From NCBI GenBank assembly GCA_033977085.1, contig CP138906.1, positions 1,178,001 to 1,242,000 of the forward strand: a stretch of DNA of 64,000 nucleotides. The letters are read 5' to 3'. Position 1 is the stretch's first letter. Each line of letters begins with the position of its first letter. Origin of the DNA: Apirhabdus apintestini (lineage in GTDB: Bacteria; Pseudomonadota; Gammaproteobacteria; Enterobacterales; Enterobacteriaceae). A program made the translations under genes and the position numbers. The notes under the pieces are model-generated. The model was not told the DNA's origin. It did no database searches and worked only from the letters and a program-made list of their open reading frames with translations. Below are positions 45,240 to 55,965 of this stretch, one piece after another.

Positions 45240-46949
45240 ATGAAACGACTTGCCTCTTCGGGCGCATCCACGCGCTTTAACGGTAGCGCGCTGGCATGGG
45301 CGCTGATTTACTTTTGCTTTTTTCCACGGCGCTGCAAATCGTCATTGTTGCCTGGGGCGCGGTGGCACCATTGGATTACGTGATTCTCTACTGTATAGCC
45401 TGCTGTGGACGATCCCGGTCTTTTTGTTTCCTCGCTGTATTCGGCTTTATGGCGCTGTCGTTGGCATTCTGCTCTGGCTGAGTTCTGCTGCGGCTATCGC
45501 TTATTTCTATATTTATGGTCAGGAATTTTCGCAAAGCGTTCTGTTTGTGATGTTTGAAACTAACGCCAGCGAAGCCGGCGAATATATGCAGCAATATTTC
45601 AGTTGGGGCCTGGTGGCGACTCTGATTGTTTACACGCTGGCGGCCCTTTTTCTCTGGACCCGCTTGCGCCCGGTATATTTACCCCGCGCCTGGCGCTACG
45701 GCGCTTCGCTGGTCATTTTTTGCATACTCATTCTGGCTCCGCTGGCGCCGAGAATAATGGCCGGAAAGGGGGTACACAATGCGGTATCGCATCTGGTTAA
45801 CCGTATGGAGCCCGCTGCGCCCTGGCAGTTCGTTGCCGGGTATTACAACTATCGTAACCAGCTAAACAGCCTGGAGGAGAAACTGCAGGCTAATCGCGCT
45901 CTGCCGCCGTTAAAGAACCTGGTTGACGCCAATGGTGATACGCCGCGCACGCTGGTGTTAGTGATTGGCGAATCCACTCAGCGTAATCGCATGAGCCTGT
46001 ATGGCTACGGTCGTAACACTACGCCGGAGATAGACGCGCTGCGCCTGAAAGATAAAAATTTATCGGTATTCAACGATGTGGTGACATCGCGCCCGTATAC
46101 CATTGAAATTTTGCAGCAGGCGCTTACCTTCGCTGATGAAAAAATCCCGACCTTTATCTCACCGAGCCTTCCTTAATGAATATGATGAAGCAGGCTGGTT
46201 ATAAAACGTTCTGGATAACCAACCAGCAGTCCATGACCAAACGTAACACCATGCTGACCGTGTTTTCGCGTCAGACTGACCAACAGTTCTATATGAATCA
46301 GCAGCGCAATCAGAGCTCACGCCAGTATGATTCGGTAGTATTCGCGCCGTTTAAAAGCGTGCTTAACGATCCGGCGCCGAAGAAATTTATTGTTATTCAT
46401 TTATTGGGAACCCATCTCAGCTATCAATTTCGCTATCCGGAAAGTTATGCGCGCTTTACCGGGCGCGATGCCGCGGTTCCTGCCGGCGTGGCAGACGATA
46501 CGCTGGATACCTACAACAGTTACGATAACGCCGTACTGTTCAATGATCACGTATTAACGACGCTGATTAAAACCTTTAAAGCAAGCGACCCCAACGGCTT
46601 CCTGCTCTATTTTTCCGATCACGGGGAAGAGGTGTACGACACGCCGCCGCATAAGCTTCAGGGACGTAACGAAGAGGCACCTACCCGGGCCATGTATACG
46701 ATACCTTTTATTCTCTGGTCATCGCCGGAATGGGTGAAACATCATCCTCAGGACTTCAGCGCGGCGGAAAATCGTAAGTACAGCAGCATGGATCTCATCT
46801 ATACATGGTCTGATTTGGCGGGGCTGCGCTACGAGGGCTGGGATCCGACGCGCAGCCTGGTTAACCCGCGCTTTGTCGAACGCCCGCGCCTGATTGGTAA
46901 CCCGGCGCATCAAAATAAACTGCGCGATTATGATGCGCTAACTCGCTGA
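45240..46949 (+). CDS. cptA: Phosphoethanolamine transferase CptA/EptC-like (three frame breaks as read)
   Basis: Inner-membrane enzyme of the sulfatase/alkaline phosphatase superfamily that adds phosphoethanolamine to the lipopolysaccharide core. N-terminal membrane helices are followed by the periplasmic catalytic domain: VLVIGESTQRNRMSLYGYGR (catalytic Thr in GEST), TSRPYTIEILQQALTFADEK, FWITNQQSMTKRNTMLTVFS and the metal site YFSDHGEEVYDTPPHKLQGR. It resembles E. coli EptC (YijP) more than EptA. Breaks lie at a T6 run near 45325, near 45390, and at an A6 run near 46144 (EKNPDLYLTEPSLMNMM). The start ATG at 45240 begins MKRLASSGAS. Repaired length is about 570 residues. Confidence 0.82.
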
Positions 46950-47000
46950 AAAAGCGCCGACGGTGGCAAGAATAAAGCCCTCGTCGGCGTTGATTTAACT

Positions 47001-48183
47001 TCAGGTATTGTGTGTTGGCGGCGTATTACTCCTGAGCCGGGAAAGCGGCAGCAGCGCCAGCGCGGATAGAACGGCGCTGGCAAGCGGTGTAAACGCAAGA
47101 AGCTCGTGCGATACCAGAACACTCCCCGCATTTTGGCCTAACGTAATGCCCAGATTAAATCCAGCAATGTTCAATGCAGATGCAAACCCCACGGCGCGCG
47201 GTGCATAGCGTTCCGCCGTCTCCAGCATTCCCGCCTGAAAAGCCGGTGACATACCAAACGCCAGCGCTCCCCAAATAAACAGCATGGGCACCATGGCGAC
47301 TTTATGCGACATGGCGACGGTTAGAATAATAAAAGCGAGGAGCAGGCATAAAATCATGCGTCTCAGGGCGCTGCGCCAGCCGAGGGTTACGGCCCAGCGG
47401 CCGCCTGCCAGGTTACCGATGAGCGTGGCCAGCCCGAACACCACCAATAGCACGCTGGCACTGTTAGTTGAAAACCCGGTGATTGCTGTCAGTATCGGCG
47501 TCACGAAAGTAAATGCCGCAAAACTGGCGCCAAAGCCCAGAACGGTGACTGTCATCATGGTCAAAATTGCGGGCTGGCGCAGCGCCGCCAGTTGTTCCGC
47601 CAGCGTGCCATCAGCGTGAACCTCAATTGCGGGCACCAGGCGCAGCGTTGCCAGCCATGCCAGCGCGGCCAGCGCTGCGACGGCGAAAAAGGCAGGCGCC
47701 AGTTTGCGGCGTTACCGATAAAACTACCTAACGGCACGCCGATCACCATCGCCAGCGTCAGGCCGGCAAACATTAACGCAATAGCTTTGCCAGCCTGCCC
47801 TTTTGGTGCCAGATGGGCAGCCACGGTAGCGCCAATCGCAAAGAAACTTCCGTGAGCGACGGTGGTAATCATTCGGCCAGTAAGTAACACCGCGTAGCTG
47901 CCCGCCAGTGCGGAGACCAGATTGCCCGCAAGGAAGACGGCAATAAGGCCTAATAGCAGAGCCTTGCGCGGTATGCGTGCCAGGCAAAGCACCAGTACCG
48001 GGGTGCCGACAGCCAGCGCCAGCGCATAAAACCCGACTAGCCCTCCGGCGCGAGAAAGCGAGATCTGAAACGCTGTTGCAAGAGAAGGCAAGATGCCGAC
48101 CACCACAAATTCGGCGATGCCGATGGCAAAGGCGGCGATGGCCAGCGCATATACGCCAGGATGTGTTTTTGCTGAATACTCAT
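47001..48183 (-). CDS. MFS transporter, DHA1/AraJ-like (two frame breaks as read)
   Basis: Twelve-helix major facilitator protein of about 394 residues. Helix 1 is IAAFAIGIAEFVVVGILPSLA, typical of the AraJ/YdhP/NepI branch of drug:proton antiporters; the GRMITTVAHGSFFAIGATVA segment carries the motif C-like region. A G-run near 47706 is one base short (WRLAFFAVAALAALAWLA when repaired). If the A5 run near 48166 is also one short, the start is MSIQQKTHPGVYALA at 48183, giving an ATGA overlap with the gene before it; as read, the ORF begins at 48199. The substrate is unknown. Confidence 0.78.
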
Positions 48184-48583
48184 ATACGCCTCGCTGCATA
48201 AATGGCCAGCGCCTGGTCGGCTTCTATCGTCGCTCCCGCAACGCCGACGGCGCCGATGGTGGTTCCATTTTCATCACGCAGTACCACACCGCCACCGAAG
48301 CTGATTAATCCGCCGTTGGTTGACTCAAGGGTATAGGCTGCGCCGTTGGGCCGCGCCTGTTCGCCGAGTTGCTGGCTGTCGGTTTGAAATAGTGCGGCGG
48401 TACGGGCTTTTTGATTGCTACGTCGATAGCGCCGGGAACGGCATTATCCATACGTAAAAAACCTTTTAGCAATCCGGCGGCGTCCACCACACTTATGCAG
48501 ACGGCGGAATTTTGCGCGCTTGCCTGGCGCCGGGTACAGTCAGTGATGCGCTGCACCAAAGATTCACAGAGAATAGAAGGCAT
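48180..48583 (-). CDS. DUF336 / GlcG-HbpS-like protein (one frame break as read)
   Basis: A small soluble protein of about 134 residues with SVVDAAGLLKGFLRMDNAVPGAIDVA and, after an A5 run near 48409 that is one base short, KKARTAALFQTDSQQLGE and STNGGLISFGGGVVLRDENG, ending GAVGVAGATIEADQALA. This is the heme-degrading/GlcG (DUF336) fold, whose members bind heme or small ligands or have no known activity. It is in one operon with the MFS gene (4-bp overlap). Confidence 0.78.
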
Positions 48584-48662
48584 TTACGGGCTCCATCAAA
48601 CAATGAGGTCCGCATTATTCTGTCTTTGCGCAGCAGGTAAAATACCTGACGAAAAATATCGA

Positions 48663-49368
48663 TTATTTTTTGGTAATATCAAACAAATCGTGCATCACTT
48701 CTGTTGCCATCCGCTGCAGCACTGACTTTGGCAGGCGCTGAGCCGGGCCGGCGAAACCCATTGCCGCGACGATACGGCCATGCTGCCATAGCGGCAGCGC
48801 CAGGCAGTTCATCCCCGGTTCAGCCTGTTCCAGATCGATAGCGAAACCGAAATGCGCGATACATTCCAGCTCTTGTTCAAGCCCGGCGGGGAGCGGCAGT
48901 ATCGCCGAACGATGCGCAGCAATTCAGAATCAAAGGCTAAAAAAGGTGGCCGATAGCGGAGGTCAACAGCCCCTCGCGCCGGCCACGCGGGTTGACGACT
49001 CTAAGGTTACGCTCGCACTCCAGCGCGTCGATATACAGATAATCGCGTGAGCCGCACGGCACGGCTAAATAGCAGGTCTCTTTACTGTGAGCGGCCAGTA
49101 CGCGCAGGGCGGGAGCAAAGGTTTCCCGCAGCCGGGTATCAATATCCGTTAGCGGCTGCGTCAACTCCCGCAGGCGGAGACCGAGCGCGTAGTGTTTGTT
49201 ATTGCGCGTAATATATCCCATTGATGCCATGGTGCTCAGTAAGCCATGCATCGTGCCTTTATCCAGCCCGGTACGCGCGGCCAGCTCGGCGAGCCGCGCT
49301 TCGCCGCCGGCTTCAGCCAGTGCTTCAAGTAGGGTAAAAGCGCGCTCAACGGATTGAATAGTTGCCAT
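48663..49368 (-). CDS. IclR-family transcriptional regulator (frame breaks as read)
   Basis: About 235 residues. The N-terminal winged helix is clear (MATIQSVERAFTLLEALAEA, LAARTGLDKGTMHGLLSTMA), followed by the effector domain with HSKETCYLAVPCGSRDYLYIDA. A T-run near 48944 (GHLFLAFDSELL) and a second position near 48900 break the frame; the end, in a third reading, gives LECIAHFGFAIDLEQAEPGM and LPLWQHGRIVAAMGFAG to a TAA at 48663-48665. It stands upstream of the DUF336 and MFS genes in the same direction and probably controls them. Confidence 0.8.
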
Positions 49369-49453
49369 TTCATTCTTACGGTAGGGTTTTTTGAGATAGT
49401 AAAATATCTTGCTGCGATAAGAAACGCCAGACGTTAATTAACGTCCACTGAGT

Positions 49454-49720
49454 GTGGTAAATATTTTGTTATCCGCGCGACATATTGGGTTTCCTGCTCC
49501 GCATTTGTTTATTCCAGGCGCGGCGATAGCACTGCATTACGCTGAGCTATCGCCGATGGGATTTTTACCGGGGAATTTTATGCAGCCGCCGGGCTTTATC
49601 CGCCAGGTTATCGAGCGCTTACATTTACGCCCGCGGCTGCCTGCTGCTTTGAAAGACAAGGTCCAGGTTTACAATATTCGCAGGCAGGACTATTCTGGCT
49701 GCCGGTTAATGTTTAGTTAA
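49454..49720 (+). CDS. Unrecognised 88-aa ORF
   Basis: Reads MVNILLSARHIGFPAPHLFI ... GFIRQVIERLHLRPRLPAAL and ends shortly before the riboswitch. No motif, signal or membrane segment identifies it. No good ribosome site is seen. It may be a remnant of a longer gene or chance. Confidence 0.2.
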   Translation: MVNILLSARHIGFPAPHLFIPGAAIALHYAELSPMGFLPGNFMQPPGFIRQVIERLHLRPRLPAALKDKVQVYNIRRQDYSGCRLMFS

Positions 49721-49740
49721 CCACATGATATTGATGTTTT

Positions 49741-49819
49741 GACTCGGGGTGCCCTGATGCTTCAGGGCTGAGAAACACCCGTATTACCTGAACTGGATAA
49801 TGCCAGCGTAGGGAAGTCA
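49741..49819 (+). promoter_or_regulatory. TPP riboswitch (thi box) controlling thiM
   Basis: The conserved elements ACTCGGGGTGCCC, GGCTGAGAAA, ACCCGTA, ACCTGAACTGGATAATGCCA and GCGTAGGGAAGT occur in order and spacing of the TPP aptamer. It lies 45 bp before the thiM ATG; binding of thiamine diphosphate would hide the ribosome site (AGGAG near 49850), as in E. coli thiM. Confidence 0.97.
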
Positions 49820-49863
49820 GACGTTTCAAGCGTCCCTTCTTCACGCCGGCCAGGAGCCCGTCT

Positions 49864-50652
49864 ATGCAACCTGAGCCGCTTTCCGGCCCTTTGGCCGCCC
49901 AGGCCTTACAGCAATTTCGCGCCGGTTCGCCGCTGGTGCATTGTATGACCAACGATGTAGTGCAAACCTTTACCGCTAACGTCCTCCTGGCGCTGGGAGC
50001 TTCTCCGGCCATGGTTATTGATAAAGAAGAAGCCGCGCAATTTAGCGCTCGGGCTGACGCGCTGCTGATTAACCTTGGCACCCTGACGCAGGAGAGCCTG
50101 CGGGCGATGCGCGCAGCGGTTCTTAGCGCCCGATGCGCCGATAAACCGTGGCTATTAGACCCGGTAGCGGTCGGTGGGCTGACGCTGCGTACCGAATTTG
50201 CCCGTGAATTATTGGCGCTACGCCCGACCGCAATCCGCGGGAATGCTTCTGAAATTATGGCGCTGGCCGGGGAGAGCGGCGGCGGGCGCGGCGTGGACAG
50301 TACGATTGAGGTCTGCGAGGCGCTGCCGGCGGCCCGTTCTCTGGCTAAAACCTGGGGAACCGTGGTCGCGGTAAGCGGAGAGACGGACTATCTCACCGAT
50401 GGTGAGCGCGCGATAAGCGTCCACGGCGGGCATCCGATAATGACGCGGGTAGTAGGCACCGGCTGTGCGCTCTCTGCAGTGATGGCAGCCTGCTGCGCCC
50501 TGCCCGGGAGCGTGCTAACCAACGCCGCTGCGGCCTGTGCCTGGATGGCGCGCGCAGGGGAGCATGCGGAGGCGAAAAGCGCGGGGCCAGGCAGTTTTAT
50601 CCCGGCTTTTCTTGACGCTTTATGGCATTTAAATCAGGAATCTTTGATATGA
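49864..50652 (+). CDS. thiM: Hydroxyethylthiazole kinase ThiM
   Basis: Intact, 262 residues, the E. coli length. Phosphorylates 4-methyl-5-(2-hydroxyethyl)thiazole for thiamine salvage. PLVHCMTNDVVQTFTANVLL, AIRGNASEIMALAG and the ribokinase-type active site VVGTGCALSAVMAACCA (Cys near the catalytic position) are conserved. It follows the riboswitch and overlaps thiD by ATGA. Confidence 0.97.
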   Translation: MQPEPLSGPLAAQALQQFRAGSPLVHCMTNDVVQTFTANVLLALGASPAMVIDKEEAAQFSARADALLINLGTLTQESLRAMRAAVLSARCADKPWLLDPVAVGGLTLRTEFARELLALRPTAIRGNASEIMALAGESGGGRGVDSTIEVCEALPAARSLAKTWGTVVAVSGETDYLTDGERAISVHGGHPIMTRVVGTGCALSAVMAACCALPGSVLTNAAAACAWMARAGEHAEAKSAGPGSFIPAFLDALWHLNQESLI

Positions 50653-51467
50653 AAATCGAAGCGGGGATGCCGCGAATTAATGCTTTAACGATAGCCGGCA
50701 CTGACCCCAGCGGCGGTGCCGGAATTCAGGCCGATCTGAAAGCGTTTTCGGCTCTTGGCGCCTATGGCTGCTCGGTGGTAACGGCGCTGGTGGCGCAAAA
50801 TACGCGCGGCGTCCAGTCCGTGTATCGGGTTGCGCCAGAATTCGTCGCCGCTCAGCTTGATTCGGTATTTAGCGATGTACGGATTGATACCACCAAAATC
50901 GGCATGCTGGCAGAGACGGACATCATTGAAGCAGTCGCGGAGCGACTTGCGCGCTATCAGGTTGAAAATGTGGTACTGGATACCGTAATGCTGGCGAAGA
51001 GCGGCGATCCGCTGCTCACTGTCAGCGCCGTGGCAACGCTGCGCAGCCGGCTATTGCCGAAGGTTTCCTTAATTACGCCCAATCTGCCCGAGGCCGCTGC
51101 GCTGCTTGAGGCGCCGCTGGCGCGCAGCGAGCGAGAAATGTGTGAGCAGGGAAAAGCGCTACTGGCTTTGGGCTGCGGTGCGGTGCTTATGAAAGGCGGC
51201 CATCTGGATGATGCGCAAAGCCCGGACTGGTTGTTTATCGGTAATGAAACGCTGCGCTTTACCGCGCCGCGCATTGCCACCAAAAACACCCACGGCACCG
51301 GCTGCTCGCTGTCCGCGGCGCTGGCGGCGCTCCGCCCCCGATATCCGGGCTGGCGTGAGACGGTACCTGCTGCTAAACGCTGGCTTTCCGAGGCGCTGTC
51401 CGCCGCCGATTCCCTTGAAGTGGGGCACGGCGCTGGCCCCGTGCACCATTTCCATGCCTGGTGGTAG
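50649..51467 (+). CDS. thiD: Hydroxymethylpyrimidine/phosphomethylpyrimidine kinase ThiD
   Basis: Intact, 272 residues from the ATG at 50649. Phosphorylates HMP and HMP-P for thiamine synthesis and salvage. NALTIAGTDPSGGAGIQADL, MLAKSGDPLL, KGGHLDD and the catalytic loop TKNTHGTGCSLSAALAAL are conserved, and it ends VGHGAGPVHHFHAWW as in E. coli. The ATGA overlap with thiM chooses this start over an ATG 27 bp upstream; it gives an N-terminus six residues longer than E. coli. Confidence 0.97.
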   Translation: MKIEAGMPRINALTIAGTDPSGGAGIQADLKAFSALGAYGCSVVTALVAQNTRGVQSVYRVAPEFVAAQLDSVFSDVRIDTTKIGMLAETDIIEAVAERLARYQVENVVLDTVMLAKSGDPLLTVSAVATLRSRLLPKVSLITPNLPEAAALLEAPLARSEREMCEQGKALLALGCGAVLMKGGHLDDAQSPDWLFIGNETLRFTAPRIATKNTHGTGCSLSAALAALRPRYPGWRETVPAAKRWLSEALSAADSLEVGHGAGPVHHFHAWW

Positions 51468-51717
51468 CCTCTGCAATGTAAGCACGTAAAAGAAAGCGCG
51501 CGAAGGTATTTGTATGTCAGCTTAAGCATTGGCTTCCCGTACGTTATCCGAAGGCTGCCGGATAAGCGGCAGCGTCACCGAAACGTGCCAGCGGAATAGG
51601 CTGAAAACATTCGATAAAGTGGACAATTAGCGTCATCGCATCCACGCTTGATCTGCCGGCAAAACGGACCGGATGTGACTCATTCCGACACGATGACGGA
51701 ATTTACCGGAGGAAAAT

Positions 51718-52769
51718 ATGACCGATATTGCGCAGTTGCTTGGTAAAGATGCCGATACGCTATTACAGCACCGCTGTATGACCATTCCGGCGGATAATTT
51801 ATATCTGCCCGGCGCAGATTACGTGACACGCGTCATGATGGATAATAACCGATCGCCTGCGGTGCTGCGCAACATGCAGACGCTATACAACACCGGGCGA
51901 TTGGCGGGCACCGGGTATTTGTCCATTTTGCCGGTCGATCAGGGCGTTGAGCATTCTGCGGGCGCTTCTTTTGCGGCAAACCCTCTCTATTTCGATCCGA
52001 AAAATATCGTGGAGCTGGCGCTGGAAGCGGGATGTAATTGCGTGGCGTCAACGTATGGGGTGCTGGCATCGGTGGCACGCCGCTACGCGCACCGCATCCC
52101 GTTTCTGGTCAAGCTTAACCATAATGAGACGCTAAGTTATCCAACCCAATACGATCAGACGCTGTACGCCAGCGTAGAGCAGGCGTTCAACATGGGCGCT
52201 GTTGCCGTCGGCGCGACGATTTATTTCGGCTCGCTGGAGTCCCGGCGTCAAATTGAAGAGATCTCAGCGGCGTTTGAGCGCGCGCACGAACTGGGGATGG
52301 TGACCGTGCTATGGGCATATTTGCGTAATTCTGCGTTTAAAAAAGACGGCGTGGATTATCACGCCAGTGCGGATCTCACCGGGCAGGCTAATCACCTGGC
52401 GGCGACTATCGGCGCTGATATCGTTAAACAAAAAATGGCAGAAAATAACGGCGGCTATAAAGCGCTCCATTTTGGCTATACCGACGATCGCGTTTACGGA
52501 AAATTAACTACCGATAACCCTATTGATCTGGTGCGATACCAGTTAGCGAGCTGCTATATGGGGCGCGCCGGGCTGATTAATTCGGGTGGGGCATCCGGCG
52601 GTGAAACAGACCTTGCCGATGCGGTACGCACCGCCGTTATCAATAAACGCGCGGGCGGCATGGGGCTAATTCTGGGGCGTAAGGCGTTTAAAAATCGATG
52701 CCCGAAGGCGTCAGGCTGATTAACGCAGTTCAGGACGTATACCTTAATGCGAGCGTGACCATCGCGTAA
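51718..52769 (+). CDS. fbaB: Class I fructose-bisphosphate aldolase FbaB (one frame break as read)
   Basis: Archaeal-type (DhnA) class I aldolase cleaving fructose 1,6-bisphosphate through a Schiff-base lysine, used mainly in gluconeogenesis. Near identity with E. coli FbaB over MTDIAQLLGKDAD, LPVDQGVEHSAGASF, ASTYGVLASVARRYAHRIPF and GADIVKQKMAENNGG. An A5 run near 52692 is one base short; repair gives KKSMPEGVRLINAVQDVYLN and the TAA at 52767. Repaired length is 350 residues. GGAGG precedes the ATG. Confidence 0.94.
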
Positions 52770-52980
52770 GACTGTCGCTGTAAGTGTCAGAGAAGCGAAC
52801 AGGCGAGCAGATGCTATCTTTATGAAGAAAGCGCGGCCCGTACTTCATTTGCTTACGGCGGCGAGCTTTTCAATTAGCCCGTCGCCTGGCAAGAGTTTCG
52901 CTTAGTTATCAGCATTGAGTGAACGATAATTGCGCATTGCCGCTTCGGCTAAGGGCAGCGAAACGGCATAAAACGCACGG

Positions 52981-53880
52981 CTATTTGAGCAGCGGACAAT
53001 CCGGCGGCAGGCGGCAATTCAGCGCTGCGGGTTCCACTTCGATGCGGAACTGGCGCCCGGTGAGCGGCTCGCCGTCCAGATTAAATGTAATGTTATGCGG
53101 CGCCGAGATTTCATACCATGCCGATTCTGCGCTAATAACGCCCGGCGAGTCTTCGCTGCGGGTCAGCGCGGAGAACAGCGCGGGTAGCAATTCTTCTCCG
53201 GTAAAAATACGGAGCTGCAGTTTGCCATCATTGATAAGCGCATCCGGGCATAATTGCTGGCCACCGCCCGCCTGGCGCCCGTTGCCGATGCCGATAACTA
53301 ATGCATCTCCCTGCCAGTGAAAATTTTCACCGCGTATCTCACAGCGGTCTGGTTTCAGGGTATCTGGTCGCAGCAGGCCGTGAATAACATAGGAAACCCC
53401 GCCCAGCGCCGCTTTTAACTTCTCGGGCGTTTCAGCGGTAATCCGCGTACCGAAACCTCCGGTAGCCATATTAATAAACCACGCTTTATCATTGACCTGC
53501 GCTAAATCAACCGGCGTGGGGTTGCCCTCCAGTGCCAGCGTAAGCGCTTTTTCCATCTCGTCGGGGATGCCTGCGCTGGTGGCGAAGTCATTGGCAGTGC
53601 CGAGCGGAAGAATGCCAAGAGTGGGGCGCACAGAGGCGTCCAGCTGCGCCAGCGCAGTAGCCACTTCGTTAATAGTGCCGTCACCGCCACCGGCAATCAC
53701 CGTAGGCGCGCCCTGTGTGACTGCCTCATCGATATAGCGAGCGATATCGCCGTATTCCCAGGTTACGCGTACCTCGATCCTGTCTCCCATTTGGCGTCGC
53801 TTCGCGACCGCGCCTCGCAGTGCATCATTCGCAGCGCTTTTGCCGTTAATAATAATGAAAGAGAAAGCAGGGACGTCCAT
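52981..53880 (-). CDS. yegS: Lipid kinase YegS
   Basis: Intact, 299 residues, the E. coli length, from the ATG at 53880 (MDVPAFSFIIINGKS). A diacylglycerol-kinase-fold enzyme with the nucleotide motif IAGGGDGTINEVATAL and ILPLGTANDFATSAGIP. E. coli YegS phosphorylates phosphatidylglycerol in vitro. An in-frame ATG 117 bp upstream is rejected because it adds unmatched sequence. Confidence 0.95.
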   Translation of the reverse strand: MDVPAFSFIIINGKSAANDALRGAVAKRRQMGDRIEVRVTWEYGDIARYIDEAVTQGAPTVIAGGGDGTINEVATALAQLDASVRPTLGILPLGTANDFATSAGIPDEMEKALTLALEGNPTPVDLAQVNDKAWFINMATGGFGTRITAETPEKLKAALGGVSYVIHGLLRPDTLKPDRCEIRGENFHWQGDALVIGIGNGRQAGGGQQLCPDALINDGKLQLRIFTGEELLPALFSALTRSEDSPGVISAESAWYEISAPHNITFNLDGEPLTGRQFRIEVEPAALNCRLPPDCPLLK

Positions 53881-54310
53881 TAAAAACCTCCATATTAGTG
53901 CCCGGTGGATAAGCCCATAGCCATTACAGGCCGCCTGAACGCGGTTGCCAAGAGATGCCTGCAAGACAAGGGCGGGACGTTCGGTTCTGTCGGCCATTAA
54001 ACGCGCCCGATAGAGCGAGCGCCAGGTCGGTTGATTTGAGTTTATCGCAAGCTCGCTGCTTTGCTGGGGGTTTTTCGTTTTACGCTAATTTTCCAGATAT
54101 CCCTGGTCGGCGGAGCCACATAACCGGCGATTTTTGGGGATAAGGTTAATACTGTGGTGCTGCGATATCGTATCCGGAACATTCATATCGCGGGTTATCC
54201 GCCCGGCGGGCGAGGCGGTGTATATCGACTTACCGGCGGTTAATGCATTATCGGGATGAGCCTATCCAAAGCAGGCCGGAGCGGATGAGAAATACAGCAG
54301 AGGGAGCCGT
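53881..54310. other. Intergenic region between yegS and cyaR
   Basis: About 430 bp with no gene recognised. No terminator with a clear T tract was seen for neighbouring genes. Confidence 0.35.
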
Positions 54311-54406
54311 AAAAAATAAGCCTGTGAAAGGGCATAACACAGGCTAAGAGGTGATATCGGGTACGGTATGTCGTTATCATTTTAACCCGCCGATAATAAC
54401 CTCAGC
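54311..54406 (-). ncRNA. cyaR: Small regulatory RNA CyaR (RyeE)
   Basis: Downstream of trhP(yegQ) in the same direction, as in E. coli, the minus strand carries ATCACCTCTTAGCCTGTG followed by a hairpin and TTTTTT, matching the conserved 3' half of CyaR (ACCTCCTTAGCCTGTG, then terminator). The conserved single-stranded ACCTC segment is the seed that pairs with Shine-Dalgarno regions of targets such as ompX. The terminator stem is AGCCTGTG ... CACAGGCT. The 5' half is diverged; the 5' end at 54406 (GCTGAGG) is set by likeness to the E. coli start GCTG. Confidence 0.78.
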
Positions 54407-54466
54407 GGGGAGAGCGTCTGTGATCGTTTTCGAAAAAATGACCGCCCTGGAAAATCAAAAAATCCG

Positions 54467-55826
54467 CTATTTTGCATGGGGATTACGGGTTGTTTGACCT
54501 GCAAGATTGCGCATCAGTAGCGCAAAATCCAGTTCAACCGCTTCCGGCACCGGCAACCATACGGTATGACCATTGCCCGGAGCGACCTCAATCGGCTGGC
54601 CTTTTCCGTTCTCCATACGTTCAAGCGTAAATACTACGTTACCCTGCGGCGTCATCATCTCCAGGCTATCGCCCAGCGTGAACTTATTTTTCACCGCCAC
54701 GGCGGCGAGATCCCCCGGCGCTCCCCGGTGAACTCACCGACAAACTGCTGACGGTCAGAGACGGAATAGCCATACTCATAGTTTTGGTAACTTTCGTGAT
54801 TATGTCGGCGCAGGAAACCTTCGGTATAGCCGCGGTGCGCCAGCGCCTCCAGCGTGGTGAGCAGCGTCGGGTCGAAAGGCTTGCCTGCGGCGGCATCGTC
54901 GATGGCCTGACGATAAACCTGCGCGGTGCGCGCGCAATAGTAAAAAGATTTGGTGCGGCCCTCGATTTTTAGTGACTGCACGCCGAGCTGCGTCAGGCGC
55001 TCCACGTGCTGGATCGCGCGTAAATCTTTCGAGTTCATGATGTAAGTGCCGTGTTCATCTTCAAACGCCGTCATATATTCTCCCGGGCGCTGGGCTTCTT
55101 CCACCATAAAGACTTTGTCCGTCGGTACGCCGACGCCGAGCGTCGGTTCCACATTCTGTACCGGGATGGGCTCATGCACGTGGACGATATTGCCCACCTC
55201 ATCCTCTTTGCCTTCCTGCACGTTATATTCCCAGCGGCAGGCGTTAGTACAGGTGCCCTGATTGGGGTCGCGTTTATTAATATAGCCAGAAAGCAGGCAG
55301 CGACCGGAATAGGCCATACACAGCGCGCCGTGCACAAACACTTCGATTTCCATTTCCGGCACCTGCTCGCGGATCTCGGCAATTTCCTCCAGCGATAATT
55401 CGCGCGACAGAATCACGCGGCTAAGCCCCATCTGCTGCCAGAATTTTACCGTCGCCCAGTTGACTGCGTTGGCCTGCACGGAAAGATGGATAGCCATTTG
55501 CGGGAAGGCTTCGCGCACCATCATGATTAACCCAGGGTCGGACATGATTAACGCATCCGGCGCCATATCCACCACCGGCTTCAGGTCGCGAATAAACGTT
55601 TTTAGCTTGGCGTTATGCGGGGCAATGTTCACAACCACGTAGAATTTTTGCCCTGAGCGTGGGCTTCCTGGATGCCGAGCGCAAGGTTTTCGTGGTTGAA
55701 CTCATTGTTACGCACCCGCAGGCTATAGCGCGGCTGGCCTGCGTACACCGCATCGGCACCGTAGGCAAACGCGTAACGCATGTTTTTCAGCGTTCCCGCC
55801 GGTGAAAGCAATTCTGGTTTAGACAT
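54467..55826 (-). CDS. trhP: tRNA hydroxylation protein TrhP (YegQ), U32 family (two frame breaks as read)
   Basis: A U32-peptidase-family protein needed, with prephenate, for 5-hydroxyuridine formation at the wobble position of tRNA. The start MSKPELLSPAGTLKNMRYAF, the middle FVHGALCMAYSGRCLLSGYI and the cysteines in NQGTCTNACRWEY (probable Fe-S ligands) match E. coli. An A5 run near 55647 (GKKFYVVVNIAPHNAK) and a G5 run near 54713 (GERRGDLAAVAVKNKF) are one base short. Repaired length is about 453 residues, ending NPHAK as in E. coli. Confidence 0.93.
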
Positions 55827-55965
55827 AGGTATCTCGTTCTGAGGACAGGTCAGAACCGCTCCACCTGATGGAGCGGCATATTACCGCGTGGACGACGACG
55901 GCATGAGGGCGCAAATTGTAGCGTCGGGCGCGTCGGGAGTAAACCCGCGTCGCCGCTCAGGCGCA

